Origin: Isochrysis galbana
Taxonomy: Eukaryota > Haptophyta > Isochrysidales > Isochrysidaceae
Length of the DNA: 64,000 nt
Direction of reading: 5' to 3'
NCBI GenBank assembly: GCA_018136815.1
Contig: CM030938.1
Coordinates: 4,731,724-4,795,723 of the forward strand
Of the stretch, positions 16,681-27,390 are shown piece by piece (within the stretch, counting starts at the first letter, position 1; every line of letters begins with the position of its first letter). The notes beneath the pieces are model-generated. The model did not search any database. It saw only the letters and a list, made by a program, of their open reading frames with translations, and had not been told where the DNA came from. The translations under genes and the position numbers were made by a program.

Positions 16681-19637
16681 ATGAGAGTCCTGTTAAACCT
16701 GAACATGGTGAATCTCCCCTTTCTCTCTCTCTCTCTTCTTCTCAGACTCCTGGCGCCTTTTCCCTCTCCCCCACTCTTCTCTCCTTTCTTTCTAAGTCTC
16801 TCTACTCTGGCGTACTCTCTCTCTCTCTCTCTCTCCCCCCTCCGCCCCTCCCTCTCCCGCTCTCCGCCCCGTCCGCCTATTGACAGCTCCCCCCCCTTCC
16901 TCCCTTCCCCAACCCCTTTCTCTCCCCGCCTCCTGCGCTCCCCCCCCCCCCTCTCCACACCCCCGCATGCATTCCCCCTCCTCCTCCCCCTCCTCCTCCT
17001 TCTCTTTCCCTCTCTCTCCTCCTCTCTCGGATTCCTCAGCCGCCAGAGCCTTCTCCTCCCTCCCCTCCCCCACGCGGGAGTGCACGACACGACGCTCCGT
17101 TGGCACACGCAGCGGCTCGACCACTTTGACTTCACACAGACGCGAACCTTCCAACAGAGAGTCTTCTCCTACAACAAGCACTGGGCCGGCCCGGGCGCTC
17201 CCATCCTCTTCTACTGCGGCAACGAAGCCAACGTGAGGGCTTTGCTACGCGCGCTGTGCGCTCGCAGCTGCGAGAAGCGGTGGACAAGACAGGATCCTGG
17301 CCAGGTCGAGCGCTTCGGCCTTTTTTGGACCCGCAGCAATGCGAGGCCGCACGCGCGGTAGCAAGACTCACACAAACATCAGCATTGAGGCATTCTCAGG
17401 CATGGTCGATAGCCACCGTGCTGAACCTCCCTTCCAAATCTAGTCACCACCTCCTCCGATTCCCGTTCTCTCCGCTCGCAGGTGGAGCTGTACGTCAATG
17501 CTACCGGCCTCATGTGGGAGCGTGCGGCGGAACTCGGCGCCCTCCTGATTTGGGTAGAGCACCGTTACTATGGGTCATCGCTACCGTTTGCACCTAGCAC
17601 CGGATGGGAGACAAATGCCTCATTGTTGCGGTGGCTCTCTTCAGAGCAAGCACTTGCCGACTATGCGGCTGTGATCTACGATCTCAAGCGCGAGCTTGGT
17701 GCCCCTGACTCACCTGTCATCGCCCTGGGGGGATCATATGGTGGGATGGTGTGCTGCCCGCCCGGGAGGTGCTCTAGGGTCTAGGCACAGTCACGCGAAC
17801 CTCCCGTCTCACACGTGTTTCTGCGCACTTGCGGCGGCCTACCTTCAGCATATGAGGCTTGCGCCTAGCCCCTTTAGCGGCGACTCGAGCAAGCGAAGTC
17901 ACCAATTGGCTCTTGCCCTTCCCACACACCTAACAGCTCGCGGCGTGGCTTCGCCTTCACTATCCAAACGCCGTTGTGGGCGCCATCGCGGCCTCGGCCC
18001 CCGTACTTGCATTTGATGGTCTCGCCCACCCCGTCGCCGGGCTGCCGGCCTACTCGCCGTTTGAAGGCGTGCGGTACTGGCAAGTGGTGAGCCACGACGC
18101 CTCGTCTGCTGCCGGCGCAGCAGAGCGTTGCGCCGCCGGCGTCCACGCGACGTGGCCCGTACTATTTCGGCTTGCGAAAACGGCATCGGGGCGACAAGTG
18201 CTCTCCCGCGAATTCCGCCTCTGCCAGCCGCTCGAGAATGAGGATGGCGGCGAGAGCCTTGCCGCCATGTTGCTGAACGTTTGGGACACCCTAGCGATGG
18301 GTGCGCTCAACTAGCTTTGTCCTGATGCGGCGGCACGTCGGCCGCTCTTGCTTGAGCACCACGGCCGGGACCTCGCTTTTGACACCTGGGACCGCCCCGC
18401 TGGTGAGGCACCGCTGCTGCCTTGGAGCCTCAACCGCCTTGTCCACCTTGTCACCTTCACGTAGGCAACTTCCCATACGCTTCCAACTACCTCATTTACC
18501 AGCAAGGCGCGGACCCCTCCATCTTGCTCCCGCCGTGGCCAGTCAAGGCGGCATGCGCAGCTTTTGCAAAGCTCCCACTCGACGAGGCCGACACCCCACC
18601 ATCCACGTCCGTGGCGTCTGCAACCTCTCGGGCCCTGAGGGAAGAGGCAGTCTCCCAAGTAACCGGTCACAGGAAGCAGCCTGTCCCCGATGGGAAAGGT
18701 GCGCGAGTCGCGCCCGCTCGGGGGGCAGCCGATCCAATAGCCGAAGAAGTACAGCTGCTACGAGCGATGGCTGTGGCGGCTGGTGTCCTGTACAACGCAT
18801 CCAAGCAGTCCCAGTGCCTTCAGCTACCAGCGGATGTCAATTTCGACGGCATCTGGGATTGGCAGTTTTGCACAGAGCGTCTGCCACAGGAGACCTACTT
18901 TCCGCTGGAGGCCGAGACCACCATGTTCTGGGTGAGAGTATGCCTGTGCACGTGTGAGACTGCCAAGCCCTTGTGGACAACATCACACTTGTCGTAGGCA
19001 AGGCGGCGTGACCGGGTGGGCGGGATCGCACTAGTCCTAGACCATGCGGCGTGCCGAGGACATCTGATGTGGTTTTGTGTCTACGTGTCCTCACGAACTC
19101 TGCCGAAGGCTCGTGCGCAGCAAATATTGAGCGCCACTAGCGGAGGAACCCGACTAGGCGAGTGTTTCCACATGCTCATGCCGATGCCCGCCCGCTGTGG
19201 TCTCTTAGGACCGTCCATACGGCGAGGAAAAGATTGTGGAGCACTGCCGCAAGAAGTATGGCATCGAGCCCCGGCCCAACTGGATCGCTGCAACCACGGG
19301 CTTTGGTGATGGCCGGCGCTACACCGGCGGCTCCTTCAAGGCGGAGGCCGCCCCCGGAGGTGCCTCCAACATTGTCTTCTCGAATGGAGTCCTCGATCCT
19401 TGGCGGAGTGGCGGCGTGGCCACGAATTTGTCCGACTCTGTCCTTGCTTTCACGGTCGAAGAGGGTGCGCATCATCTCGATCTGATGTGGTCTAACCCAC
19501 AAGACGGAGATAGTGTGAAGCGGGTCCGTGACGCGGAAGTGGAACAGATGCGCCTTTGGGTAAGAGGAGGATACGGTAGTGCGCACACGTCAGCCGGTCC
19601 ACACCGCATGCCGCCGTGTGAACACTGCGCGCAGTGA
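16681..19637 (+). CDS. Serine carboxypeptidase, peptidase family S28
   Basis: Predicted lysosomal/secreted Pro-X carboxypeptidase or dipeptidyl-peptidase II type enzyme. Exons inferred: up to 17232, 17482-17748, 17937-18300, 18465-18931 and 19209-19637, with donors GTGAGG, GTGTGC, GTGCGC and GTGAGA, all in phase. Family landmarks: QRLDHFDFTQ near the start, WVEHRYYG, the nucleophile elbow GGSYGGM (split by an intron after the Met), GNFPYASNYL, the Asp in SNGVLDPW and the His in EEGAHHLDL, so the Ser-Asp-His triad is complete. The N-terminus is uncertain: the frame from ATG 16681 runs through a CT-rich tract that could be leader or intron; the conserved part begins near 17095. At the 3' end a GTAAGA at 19560 could be a further donor, but the frame stops at 19637 without it. 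Confidence 0.85.
16700..17060 (+). repeat. CT-rich low-complexity tract
   Basis: Homopyrimidine-rich on the plus strand, with (CT)n and (CCCT)n runs. It overlaps the presumed N-terminal coding region of the S28 peptidase and may be untranslated or intronic instead. Confidence 0.8.
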
Positions 19638-19958
19638 TCAATATTGAGACACCGAGTTCGCAACCGACACGCGCTTCACTCAGGCCTGTGTTCTTTTTTC
19701 TTATGCTTGTGCTCGCTAGCGATCTTTGTTCTTGCCCGTACGCGGCGACTGCCGTGGGAGTGGTGGTGTGTGCTACTTGGGGAGAGTGGGCAATAATTTT
19801 CAGCGTATCCTCCTCATATTCCCTGGGCCTTGGGCTCGTGCGAGATCGCATGTAGCTCTCGCCTGCTCTAGAGATTCTGGTGGGGCTCAAGACTTCTTTG
19901 GTTACTCTGCGGGCCCAGTCGTAGGCCATATAATTTTCGTCTGTGGGCCTTTATAGTC
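19638..19958. other. Intergenic spacer
   Basis: Spacer between the S28 gene and the inverted-repeat element. Nothing recognised. Confidence 0.5.
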
Positions 19959-20148
19959 TACTACCTCCGTTTCAAAACTGAAACCCGTAGCCGACCGGTA
20001 GATCAAAAATAAAACTAATAAGAGCTAGACGAGAAAGTGCGCCCTTGAACTATGTTGCATGGGGTACACTGGGGCTTAATCCTATTACTTTAGACGGTCT
20101 CACAATTGTCATTTTAGCTCCCTCCACCACGGCGGCCACGGGAGCCTC

Positions 20149-20316
20149 TCAATTCCTTCCTGTCACGCGCATGCGGCAAGGCTCATACTCATTCGAACCA
20201 TCCGCATTCACGATACACTTACACACCATTTGCTTAGTATCAAACAAGTCATTGAGCTTCTCTGAAGGATACTCATGCTGAATGCCTGCATATGCATTGC
20301 GCTCAGCAAAACGGTC
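20149..20316 (-). pseudogene. Coding remnant inside the TIR element
   Basis: About 55 codons open on the minus strand, ending in TGA at 20149-20151 and containing FAERNAYAGIQHEYPSEKLN. An in-frame TAG and the G-rich tract lie directly upstream. It may be the tail of the lost transposase, but I do not recognise a family motif. Confidence 0.35.
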
Positions 20317-20319
20317 CCC

Positions 20320-20545
20320 CTAGCCCCCCCCGACCCCCCGGCCCCCCTAGCCCCCCCCCCGCCCCCCCGGCGCCCCCCGGCCCCCCCCGGCCCCCTGGCC
20401 CCCCCGTCCCCCTGGCCCCCCGGCCCCCCCGGTCCCCCTGGCCCCCCGGCCCCCCCGGCCCCCCGGCCCCCCTGGCCCCCCGGCCCACCCCGGCCCCCCG
20501 GCCGGCCCCCCAGGCCCCCCTGGCCCCCCGGTCCCCTGGCCCGCT
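20320..20545. repeat. C-rich low-complexity tract
   Basis: Runs of five to nine C separated by GG or TGG, in the pattern CCCCCGG/CCCCTGG. Pro-rich or Gly-rich frames across it are products of composition, not genes. Confidence 0.9.
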
Positions 20546-20874
20546 CCCTCAGGGACTGTGTCGCGCGGCCTTACCCACGAGCCTCCCGTGCGCTTGCCAT
20601 GCTGCGGCTGCGGTGGCTCCACCACCTTCAGCCTCGGCATCGCAATCGCAAGGAAGCCGATTCGCGGGAAAGCTCCCGCCCACGCGCACTTTTCCCTATA
20701 GACCTCTTGAATAAGCTATCACGGATCTCTTCATTCCCCTAATGCTTTGAGGTCGAACCTCACAAGACAACGCCCCAATGTACCCGCTATCTCAAAGAAT
20801 TAACAAAATCTTTACTATGGTTCCTCATAGGCTAGCAGGGAGCCAAAGGTTTCAGTTTTGAAACGGAGGTAGTA

Positions 20875-21137
20875 TATTTTCACGTTACGTACGAGCCATG
20901 GGATTGAGGCCGGTGCGGACGGGCGTTAGGAGCGACAGACTGAAGACTGAATCGCCCACCAAAACAAATACCCTGCACCATCGGCAATCATCGACAGGTT
21001 ACTACAGCAGCTGCCGCGAGGAGAAAAACATTCATGCGCGGCACCTCCCCAAAGATGACAAGAGTTCATTCGCATCCACACTATCGCGCCCCGTCAAGCG
21101 AGAGCGGCAGCTTGCGCTCCTAAGCAGCGGTTCCGGC
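20875..21137. other. Intergenic spacer
   Basis: Spacer between the TIR element and the minus-strand DUF707-like gene; nothing recognised. Confidence 0.45.
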
Positions 21138-22472
21138 CTAGCCGTCGTCGACCGATGGAACACGGGACGAGCGTCCCTGCCGCGAGGATCGGCGTCCCAG
21201 GCCTTGTCCGGCCCCGACTCCGCCCGACGCACGCTGCTGGGCCATGCACGGCACCTTAGTGCCAAAGTGCTTGGGCATGCGGCGCTCTCGGACAGCGCAC
21301 TCGCCCCCACTTGTCTTTCGCACCCACAGTCTGAGGGCGTCGTCCAAAGTGTTCTGCTCCTCGTCCGTCAGCGATTCCGTGCCATCATGATACACAGCAG
21401 AGCTTGAAGGTACGCCGTGGCTGATATCCTCCAGCTGTCGCTGTGCCTGCCACCGGCTGTCGTCGCCCGCCCGCATCGACTGCGTGGCGTTCTCTCCACG
21501 TGCGATCAATGAGGAGAGCAGCACGTACTCCCAAGTGTAGCCGGCAGCGAGGTGGTGCGAATCGCGTTGCACTTGCCTGACTCTATCGAGCAGCTCCCTC
21601 ACGTGGCGCGCTTGCGCCCACGTCTCGGTCCCCCACCGGCCGAATCCGTCGGTTTGCTTCCCACGCGCGATGCTCTTGAAGGCGCGGTCCGCCTCCTCCT
21701 CCTCGCCCGCGCGCCTCCGCAGCTCGGGGAGAGGCCCCTCGAGGTGCACCGCGATTTGCCCCAGGAACACGCCCATCCTCGCACCACCCAACAGCCGGCC
21801 GCATCGAGCCTTGAAGCAGCGGTCGTAGCCTTCGACCGCGGTGCGCGTCGGGTGTGCGCGAACCTCGGCATCAAACATGGAGGTGAAGCAACGCCAAGCG
21901 GGCTCTGTGAAGAGCGTGGCGCCAAGCTCGACTGCCTCAACCTGTCGCACGCACTGGTTTGCCGCAACCCCGCCGGTAGGGAACTGAGCGGGCGTAATCT
22001 CGCCGGCTACACCTCCAGCGATTGCGGGCGAGATGACGGCGAGCGAGTGGCGCTCCATCAATCGCAGCAGGCGTGGAAGGTGCACCGCGTGACGCGGGAG
22101 GTAGACATCGCCCAGCAGCACAAAGACGTGCGAGTAGGCGCGCGTGGGAAGGAGCGTAGGAGAGGGTGAGGTAGTGAGCGACGGTGAGGAGGACGCCGAG
22201 GGGGAGGGAGAGAGGGAGGAGGAGAGGGAGAGAGGGAGGGAGGGAGAGAGGGAGGGGGAGGAGTAAGAGAGGTTGAGTAGCGAGGCGGAGCGCCATCCCG
22301 AGCGAGAGAGGAGAGAGCAGCGTGAGATGGGCGCCTCGCCAGAATGCGAGAGCAGCAGGAGGCAGTCCCACTCCGACGGACTGAAGTGTGACATGCTCAT
22401 AGTGAGCAGCAGACGCGACGAAGGCTCGGGAGAAGGGGCTGCCACGAGCAGCAGCCCGCGGCGGAAGGACAT
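21138..22472 (-). CDS. DUF707-like putative glycosyltransferase
   Basis: Minus-strand frame of about 445 codons from ATG 22472. The central part reads YSHVFVLLGDVYLPRHAVHL then LAVISPAI, later VELGATLFTEPAWRCFTSMF and MGVFLGQIAVH. This follows the order of conserved blocks in DUF707 proteins (YDYIF.WDEDL, LEISQP, VE.MAPVFSR.AWRC, VVDS..I.H), although the acidic DED-type block is weakened here. A Ser/Leu/Pro stretch at about 22140-22290 comes from purine-rich DNA and may be an unspliced intron. A poly-C tract borders the 5' end, so upstream exons may be missing. The family assignment is tentative, and no activity is inferred beyond possible sugar transfer in the secretory pathway. Confidence 0.45.
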   Translation of the reverse strand: MSFRRGLLLVAAPSPEPSSRLLLTMSMSHFSPSEWDCLLLLSHSGEAPISRCSLLSRSGWRSASLLNLSYSSPSLSPSLPLSLSSSLSPSPSASSSPSLTTSPSPTLLPTRAYSHVFVLLGDVYLPRHAVHLPRLLRLMERHSLAVISPAIAGGVAGEITPAQFPTGGVAANQCVRQVEAVELGATLFTEPAWRCFTSMFDAEVRAHPTRTAVEGYDRCFKARCGRLLGGARMGVFLGQIAVHLEGPLPELRRRAGEEEEADRAFKSIARGKQTDGFGRWGTETWAQARHVRELLDRVRQVQRDSHHLAAGYTWEYVLLSSLIARGENATQSMRAGDDSRWQAQRQLEDISHGVPSSSAVYHDGTESLTDEEQNTLDDALRLWVRKTSGGECAVRERRMPKHFGTKVPCMAQQRASGGVGAGQGLGRRSSRQGRSSRVPSVDDG

Positions 22473-22547
22473 CGGTGCGCGGCGCCTCGTCCCCAAAAAT
22501 AGATGCCATCAGCGATCCCACGCCGCTCCTCATTCCGTCTCTCCGGT

Positions 22548-22551
<4 letters not shown>

Positions 22552-22581
<30 letters not shown>

Positions 22582-22815
22582 CCCCCCCCCGCCCCCCCCC
22601 CCCCCCGCCCCCCCCGCCTCTCCCCCGCCCCTTTCCCCTCCTTGTCCCTTTCCACCCTCTCCCCCCCCCTCTCTCTCCCCACCCCCCCCCCCTTCCCTCC
22701 CTCTCCCCCCCCCCTCCCCTCTCCCCCTTCCCTCCCTCTCCCCCCTTCCCCCCCTCCCTCTCCCCCCTCTCTCCCCCTTCTTCCCCCCCCTCTCTTTCTT
22801 CCCCCTTCCCCGCCG
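22552..22815. repeat. Poly-C and CCCT-rich tract
   Basis: Long C homopolymers (the first run exceeds 25 bases) and CCCTCT repeats, directly upstream of the minus-strand gene. Exact lengths are likely unreliable in any assembly. Confidence 0.9.
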
Positions 22816-23622
22816 GCAGTCGGAAGCTCTTCGCAATTGGCAGAATTAGGATGAGAATGCCAGGAGCTCGATTGTGATCCCTATCGCCACTTGCCCACAC
22901 GAACCCTAAGACTCTGCCCCTAAAAACCACCGCTAGATGAAACTCAGGATATCAATGATCAATGATGTCAATGAGGTGTTCTAATTCTAAGAAATTCTAA
23001 GGCAAACGGGTTGATGAAGCGGAATCATCCTTCACTCAACAAAGAATGATAATGATAATGAACAATGAAGCGATGGTCGCATCCGCGAATCGCGAATCGA
23101 CATACGGTAATGATTCGAATCTCTGCTTTCTCTTTTTCTCTCTTTCTCTTATGTGGTCAAATGTCAGAAGTGAGAAGAATGAAGAGTCAAATGCAAATAC
23201 TTTGTGCTCTGTGTGGAGGAACTCGAGGCCTGAGGGGTAGGCTGAGAGCCAACGACGGTAGGAGGGTAGGTGGTAGGTGTGGACGGAAGGCGTGAACTGT
23301 GAGTATGTTAGCCAACCAGAGACTAGTGTTGGCAACACGTGTTGTGTGTTGGTGTTAGCCCTGGAGCCTGGAGCTTCAGGTTTTGTTTGAATGGGTTCTC
23401 CTAAAAAATATGACATTGAGTCATTTGCTCAAGTTTGTGTTTCTTTTACAGAATACAGTGCTCTAGTTGTTGTGTCTTCATGAACCAGATCTCTAGCTGT
23501 CACAGGTCTGGGATGCGGGGGAAAAGAGCTAGGGGAGTATTTATATTTTATATTGGTAGTAGTAGTAAATTAGAAGAAGGGATCCGGGGGGAGAAAGGGG
23601 AGGGGGGAGGGGAGGTTGGGCG
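22816..23622. other. Intergenic region
   Basis: No gene recognised. It is AT-richer than its neighbours and lies between the divergent DUF707-like gene and the IMPACT-family gene, so it may hold both promoters. Confidence 0.45.
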
Positions 23623-24645
23623 ATGGGCGCCGGCTGCCGCGTGGGGCGCGCCGCGGCTCTCGCTGCGCTCTGTGCGTCGAGCGCGCGGTGCGTGCACACG
23701 ACGCTGGCCTCGACTTGCTCCTATGAGCTTGTGGTCAAGAAATCTCGCTTTGTGGCCCTTGCGGCCCCCGTGGGCAGCGCTGAGGAGGCGGTGCAGTGGG
23801 TGAGAGAGAGCGCTGATGGTGCTGCGAGGCATAACGCCTTTGCGTACAGGCTTGTGGACGGCTCGACGCGCTCCAATGGGGACGGGGAGCCGGGGGGCAC
23901 AGCAGGACCACCCATCGCAGCCGCCATCGCCGGTGCAGATCTGTACGGCGTCGCGGTCCTTGTGAGGAGGTATAGGCTCGATGGAGGAGCAAAGCTGGGG
24001 ACGGGGGGGCTCGTTCGCGCATATGGCGGCGCGGCGGCGGGCGTGCTCGAGCGCGCTGAGCGGAGAGAGGTGGTGCCCCTCGAACGTCTTGCGCTTCACT
24101 TCGACGCGGCCGACACCGGCACCGTGTACCGCATCATGGGCGAGTACGATTGCCTCGCGCCTGCAGAGCCTTCTGGCAAGGGCGCTGGCACACCCATGCG
24201 CACCGTCTTTGGTGTGCCAGCCGAGGAGGCCGAAGGCGTGCGACGACAGCTGCAACAGGCCACACAGGGGAGAATCTTCTTGGAGGCGCTAACCCCTGAT
24301 GCGGGCGATGCAAATAGTACGGAGTCGGAGGCAGCTTCGGAGGTAGAGTCGCATGTGGACGGCGCGCTAGATGATGCGCCGTTGCGAGGTACTGGGGTAG
24401 CGGGCATGGCACTCGATAGCGTCGAGGGCCTTGCTAGCCTGATGGATGGTATGCCGTCCACTGTGCAACTACACGCCCTCGACTGGTGCCGTCAAGCCGA
24501 AGCCGGCTCGGTCTCGCTCATCGTCCTCGCCGGGATGGAAGCAGACTTTGTCGCTGCGCTCCCACACGCGAGCGTTGATGATGAGGAGGAGCTGCTCAAG
24601 CGCCTGGAGAGAGTGGCCGATGAGGTCGCTGGCGGCAGTGGATAG
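23623..24645 (+). CDS. IMPACT / YigZ (UPF0029) family protein
   Basis: Single-exon frame of 340 residues from the ATG at 23623. Residues about 35-140 carry the family signature: VKKSRFVALAAPV, HNAFAYRL, GDGEPGGTAGPPI, VAVLVRRY, and GAKLGTGGLVRAYGGAA. A UPF0029 C-terminal-like region follows (EVVPLERLALHFDAADTG). IMPACT/YIH1 proteins modulate GCN2 signalling, while the bacterial YigZ role is unsettled. No RWD domain is visible, so this is closer to the YigZ form. The first 30 residues (MGAGCRVGRAAALAAL) may be an organelle-targeting peptide. About 100 extra C-terminal residues (acidic, then VQLHALDWCRQAEAG ...) are unusual and unrecognised. Confidence 0.85.
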   Translation: MGAGCRVGRAAALAALCASSARCVHTTLASTCSYELVVKKSRFVALAAPVGSAEEAVQWVRESADGAARHNAFAYRLVDGSTRSNGDGEPGGTAGPPIAAAIAGADLYGVAVLVRRYRLDGGAKLGTGGLVRAYGGAAAGVLERAERREVVPLERLALHFDAADTGTVYRIMGEYDCLAPAEPSGKGAGTPMRTVFGVPAEEAEGVRRQLQQATQGRIFLEALTPDAGDANSTESEAASEVESHVDGALDDAPLRGTGVAGMALDSVEGLASLMDGMPSTVQLHALDWCRQAEAGSVSLIVLAGMEADFVAALPHASVDDEEELLKRLERVADEVAGGSG

Positions 24646-26186
24646 ACGCTTCGTGACCGCTACACACAACGTGCACTCCGGTGCGCTACGCCTGCGCTAG
24701 TAACGGGCCTTGAGCGTGGTGCTGTGAACTGCGCACATCGTGCAACGTGCTCGAGCTTGCTGGGGAATCATGGCCGACTGTGAGCTGCGCGAGCTTCATA
24801 TGGAGTTAGACGGCGGACGGAAAAGCAACGCAGTCGGCTACCGGCCAATCGTTGGGCTCCTCTACATAGTGCTCATTATCAGAGAAGATCCAAACGATGA
24901 AATGGCCGTTGCAAGTCAGCTGCTCCGGAGGAGGACGTCGCCCTTTCAGGTTGTCGGTGCTGGAGCACCATAATGTCACTACGGAGCTAGCGCTTGACCA
25001 CCGAACATTGGTGCACTACCGCTTTTCAACTCCAGACTTTCCGATGCTTGGTGCCTGTCGAGCACAGATTGACTGACTGACCTTTCTCGTCCGGTCATTC
25101 ATTTTTTTAGTCGATGGCTGAGCAGTTAGCAGTGCATTTTTGTATGTACCCTAGCCGGAGGACGTTTGTTGCCAATGGGACGACACGCGTGGTGAGCTGA
25201 TGCTGTGGCTCCGGGCAAAGGCACCATATATAGGCTTCGTAGCGTAGAGGCATACAACTATCGTTAAAACGATAGGGGCGTGGAGCGCGCGCCGCTCCCG
25301 CTCTTCGCTTGCCGTCCGCAGGTCTCCAATGCGGGCGATGTGCGATGTGCCCATAGGATATGGATAGCCGCCAAGGCGCGAGCACGCTGACGACGCACCC
25401 AATCAGGTAGGTCGAGCAGCGAACAGCTCGAGTGGGGCGTATGGGACCTGATTGGCGCCCTCAATCAACCCCCGCCCTTGCCCATGGCCCATGGCACCCA
25501 GGTCATCAGCTTGCCAGTGTCTAGCGTTTCGAGTCTCCGCAGCTCTGGTTCCACCTCTCTCCATGGAATACTTTGAGGTGGACTTAACCACTGCTGAAGA
25601 GGATCCCATAGCGGAAGTGCGGAGGGTGGCTGATTACTGATTCTTCTGGATTCAGGGGCGGGCGCATGGCGATGCCGCGAGTGGGGCACAGAGAAGAGCC
25701 GAGTGCCAAGTTTTGTCGACAACTTGTGCGAATGAGCGAATGAAAGCTCACATTAACCAAGGTTGGCATTGTGTTTTACTTTTTTATATTAAAGGGTTGT
25801 GAACACTGGGCGCCGGTGCAGGGACTTTCTCGATAGAGCTTGTTGGCTGGATGGAACGTCCTATCTCTATGCACACCGGCTCAGCCGCCGGTGCACCACA
25901 TCATATGCGCAGGCGTGCGCAAGCGAAAGCGCCCGCCCTTGCGCCGCCTCGAGGAGAGAGGCAGCAACATTGCGATATGATCACTACGCAATAAGCCGTG
26001 AGGCATCAATTTGAATAGGGCGCCAAGATACGCAATATCAAGAGGTGTGGTGCGGGCCCGCGATATCAGCACGCGCTCGTGCCAAGTGCTCTTGCTCTGG
26101 GGCTTGCATGGCTATTGTGGGGTGCACGCAAGCAGGGCCTACGCGCAAGCTTTTGCACCGCCAAGCTCAAGGCATCCCTGTAGGCC
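24646..26186. other. Long region without recognised gene
   Basis: Several short frames exist, for example one ending LSMEYFEVDLTTAEEDP at 25640, but none has a recognisable domain or clear splice context. At 25864-25912 lies the repeat shared with 14744-14792; there its core forms a 7-bp stem CACCGGC/GCCGGTG. The stretch ends at an assembly gap. Confidence 0.4.
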
Positions 26187-26286
26187 NNNNNNNNNNNNNN
26201 NNNNNNNNNNNNNNNNNNNNNNNNNNNNNNNNNNNNNNNNNNNNNNNNNNNNNNNNNNNNNNNNNNNNNNNNNNNNNNNNNNNNNN
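26187..26286. other. Assembly gap (100 N)
   Basis: 100 undetermined bases just downstream of the mitochondrial carrier stop codon; the carrier coding region is not affected. Confidence 0.95.
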
Positions 26287-26305
26287 TCTTGGATTCTCTA
26301 CACTA

Positions 26306-27340
26306 CTATAGATAATCCAGCCCCGCAGCTCTCCGCACCGCCTCATAAAGCGGAAAAGTTAGGATTGCGTGGGGACCAAGCCGCAGATATGTAGGCCACC
26401 ACCCCTTGAATAGCGCACCCGGGCCTTCATGGCGTAGCAGCCGCAGTAGCACGGTGAGGAAGTTGTCACCCGGTACATCAGAAGCCATCACGCGCGACTT
26501 GATGAGGTCGAAAGGTGCGGCGACAGAAGTTGCCACAACCCCCGTCACGAGGCTCGTGGCCACCTGCAACAACCGGCGAAGGTCAGGTTAGGGCGGCCGG
26601 ATGGCAATGCCATGGCAGCCAGAGATCAGACCGAGTACACGCTGCGCCGCGTCGTGTCCAACAACGCACGTGCAGCCTAAAGCCATCGTGGAAGTAGCGC
26701 CGTAGAATCGATTTGGTGTGATCGTAGGTCGTCACCTATGTTACGATGGGCCAGTGGCATCATGCTTGGTGCATTGTCGTTGGTCGCTGGCAATGAGTTC
26801 GGAGTGGCTGGGCTCTCGCACCTCGCCCACTGCAATCACTGCGCCGCGAGGCGCGGACGCGGAGCAGCCGCGAAGCAGCAAGGCCGCGAGCCCTTCGGAG
26901 TGTACGACGTGCGCCAGGGCGCTCAGAACGGACGGGTACCGCTCGGGCTGAGCAAACGCACGGATCTTGACCAAGTCAAGCGAGTTGGCGCAGATCGAAC
27001 CTCCGAATCCCGTGATGCTCGCGGCGAGCGCCCGCTGGGTGAGCGTGGGCTCTCGGCGAGCGGAGACGAGATCTCGGACGTACGGATAGAGGCCCTTTGT
27101 GCATCCACTGTACACGAGCTCCCTCGCCACCGTAGCATCAAGCCCTGGCCGCCAGAGCCGGAAGATTGCTTGGAGCCCTCCATCTCCCCAGAGCTCTCGG
27201 ACAATCGAGAGAGTGGCGGGGCTTCCAGGAAGCTGGCGGCGCGTCTTGACGACGTCGAGAGGGTTGAGGAGCGCGGAGACCGCCGCTGTCGTGCCGCCGC
27301 CAACGGCCACCTCCGCAGCTAGACGAGAGCGAGAGGGCAT
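26306..27340 (-). CDS. Mitochondrial carrier family protein (SLC25)
   Basis: Inner-membrane transporter with three carrier repeats; the substrate is unknown. Exons: 27340-26822, 26735-26670 (66 nt) and 26563-26306, with donors GTGCGA and GTGCGT and AG acceptors, all in phase 0, giving about 280 residues, the normal family length. Signatures: NPLDVVKTRRQL (repeat 1), SLDLVKIRAF (repeat 2, with Ser instead of the usual Pro) and PFDLIKSRVM (repeat 3). The 66-nt exon supplies the TTYDHTKSILRRYF helix and loop that would otherwise be missing before repeat 3. ATG 27340 is preferred to an upstream frame start because a TATA-like box lies at 27381-27390, about 40 bases ahead. Confidence 0.85.
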
Positions 27341-27380
27341 GCAAACACCCACCCACCCTCCCACCCACGCCTCTCCTCTC

Positions 27381-27390
27381 CTATATATAG
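27381..27390 (-). promoter_or_regulatory. TATA-like box of the carrier gene
   Basis: The palindromic CTATATATAG is the only such site near the gene and lies 41 bases upstream of the proposed ATG, leaving room for a short leader. Assignment rests on sequence and position only. Confidence 0.45.

Larger units (their letters stand above)
19961..20872. mobile_element. DNA transposon with 25-bp perfect TIRs and TA duplication
   Basis: Left terminal repeat 19961-19985 (CTACCTCCGTTTC...) and right terminal repeat 20848-20872 are exact reverse complements over 25 bases. Both sides are flanked by TA (19959-19960 and 20873-20874). TA duplication and a CTxCCTCCGT-type end are typical of Tc1/mariner and Stowaway-like elements. 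At 912 bp with no intact transposase it is non-autonomous. Inside are a minus-strand coding remnant and a C/G-rich tract. Confidence 0.82.

Noticed and set aside
20275-20742. Proline-rich protein
   Set aside because: The frame is produced by CCCCCGG repeats inside the TIR element; all frames across it are open because the tract lacks A and T.
22273-22877. Pro/Ser-rich ORFs on both strands
   Set aside because: Caused by the poly-C/CCCT tract; no conserved domain.
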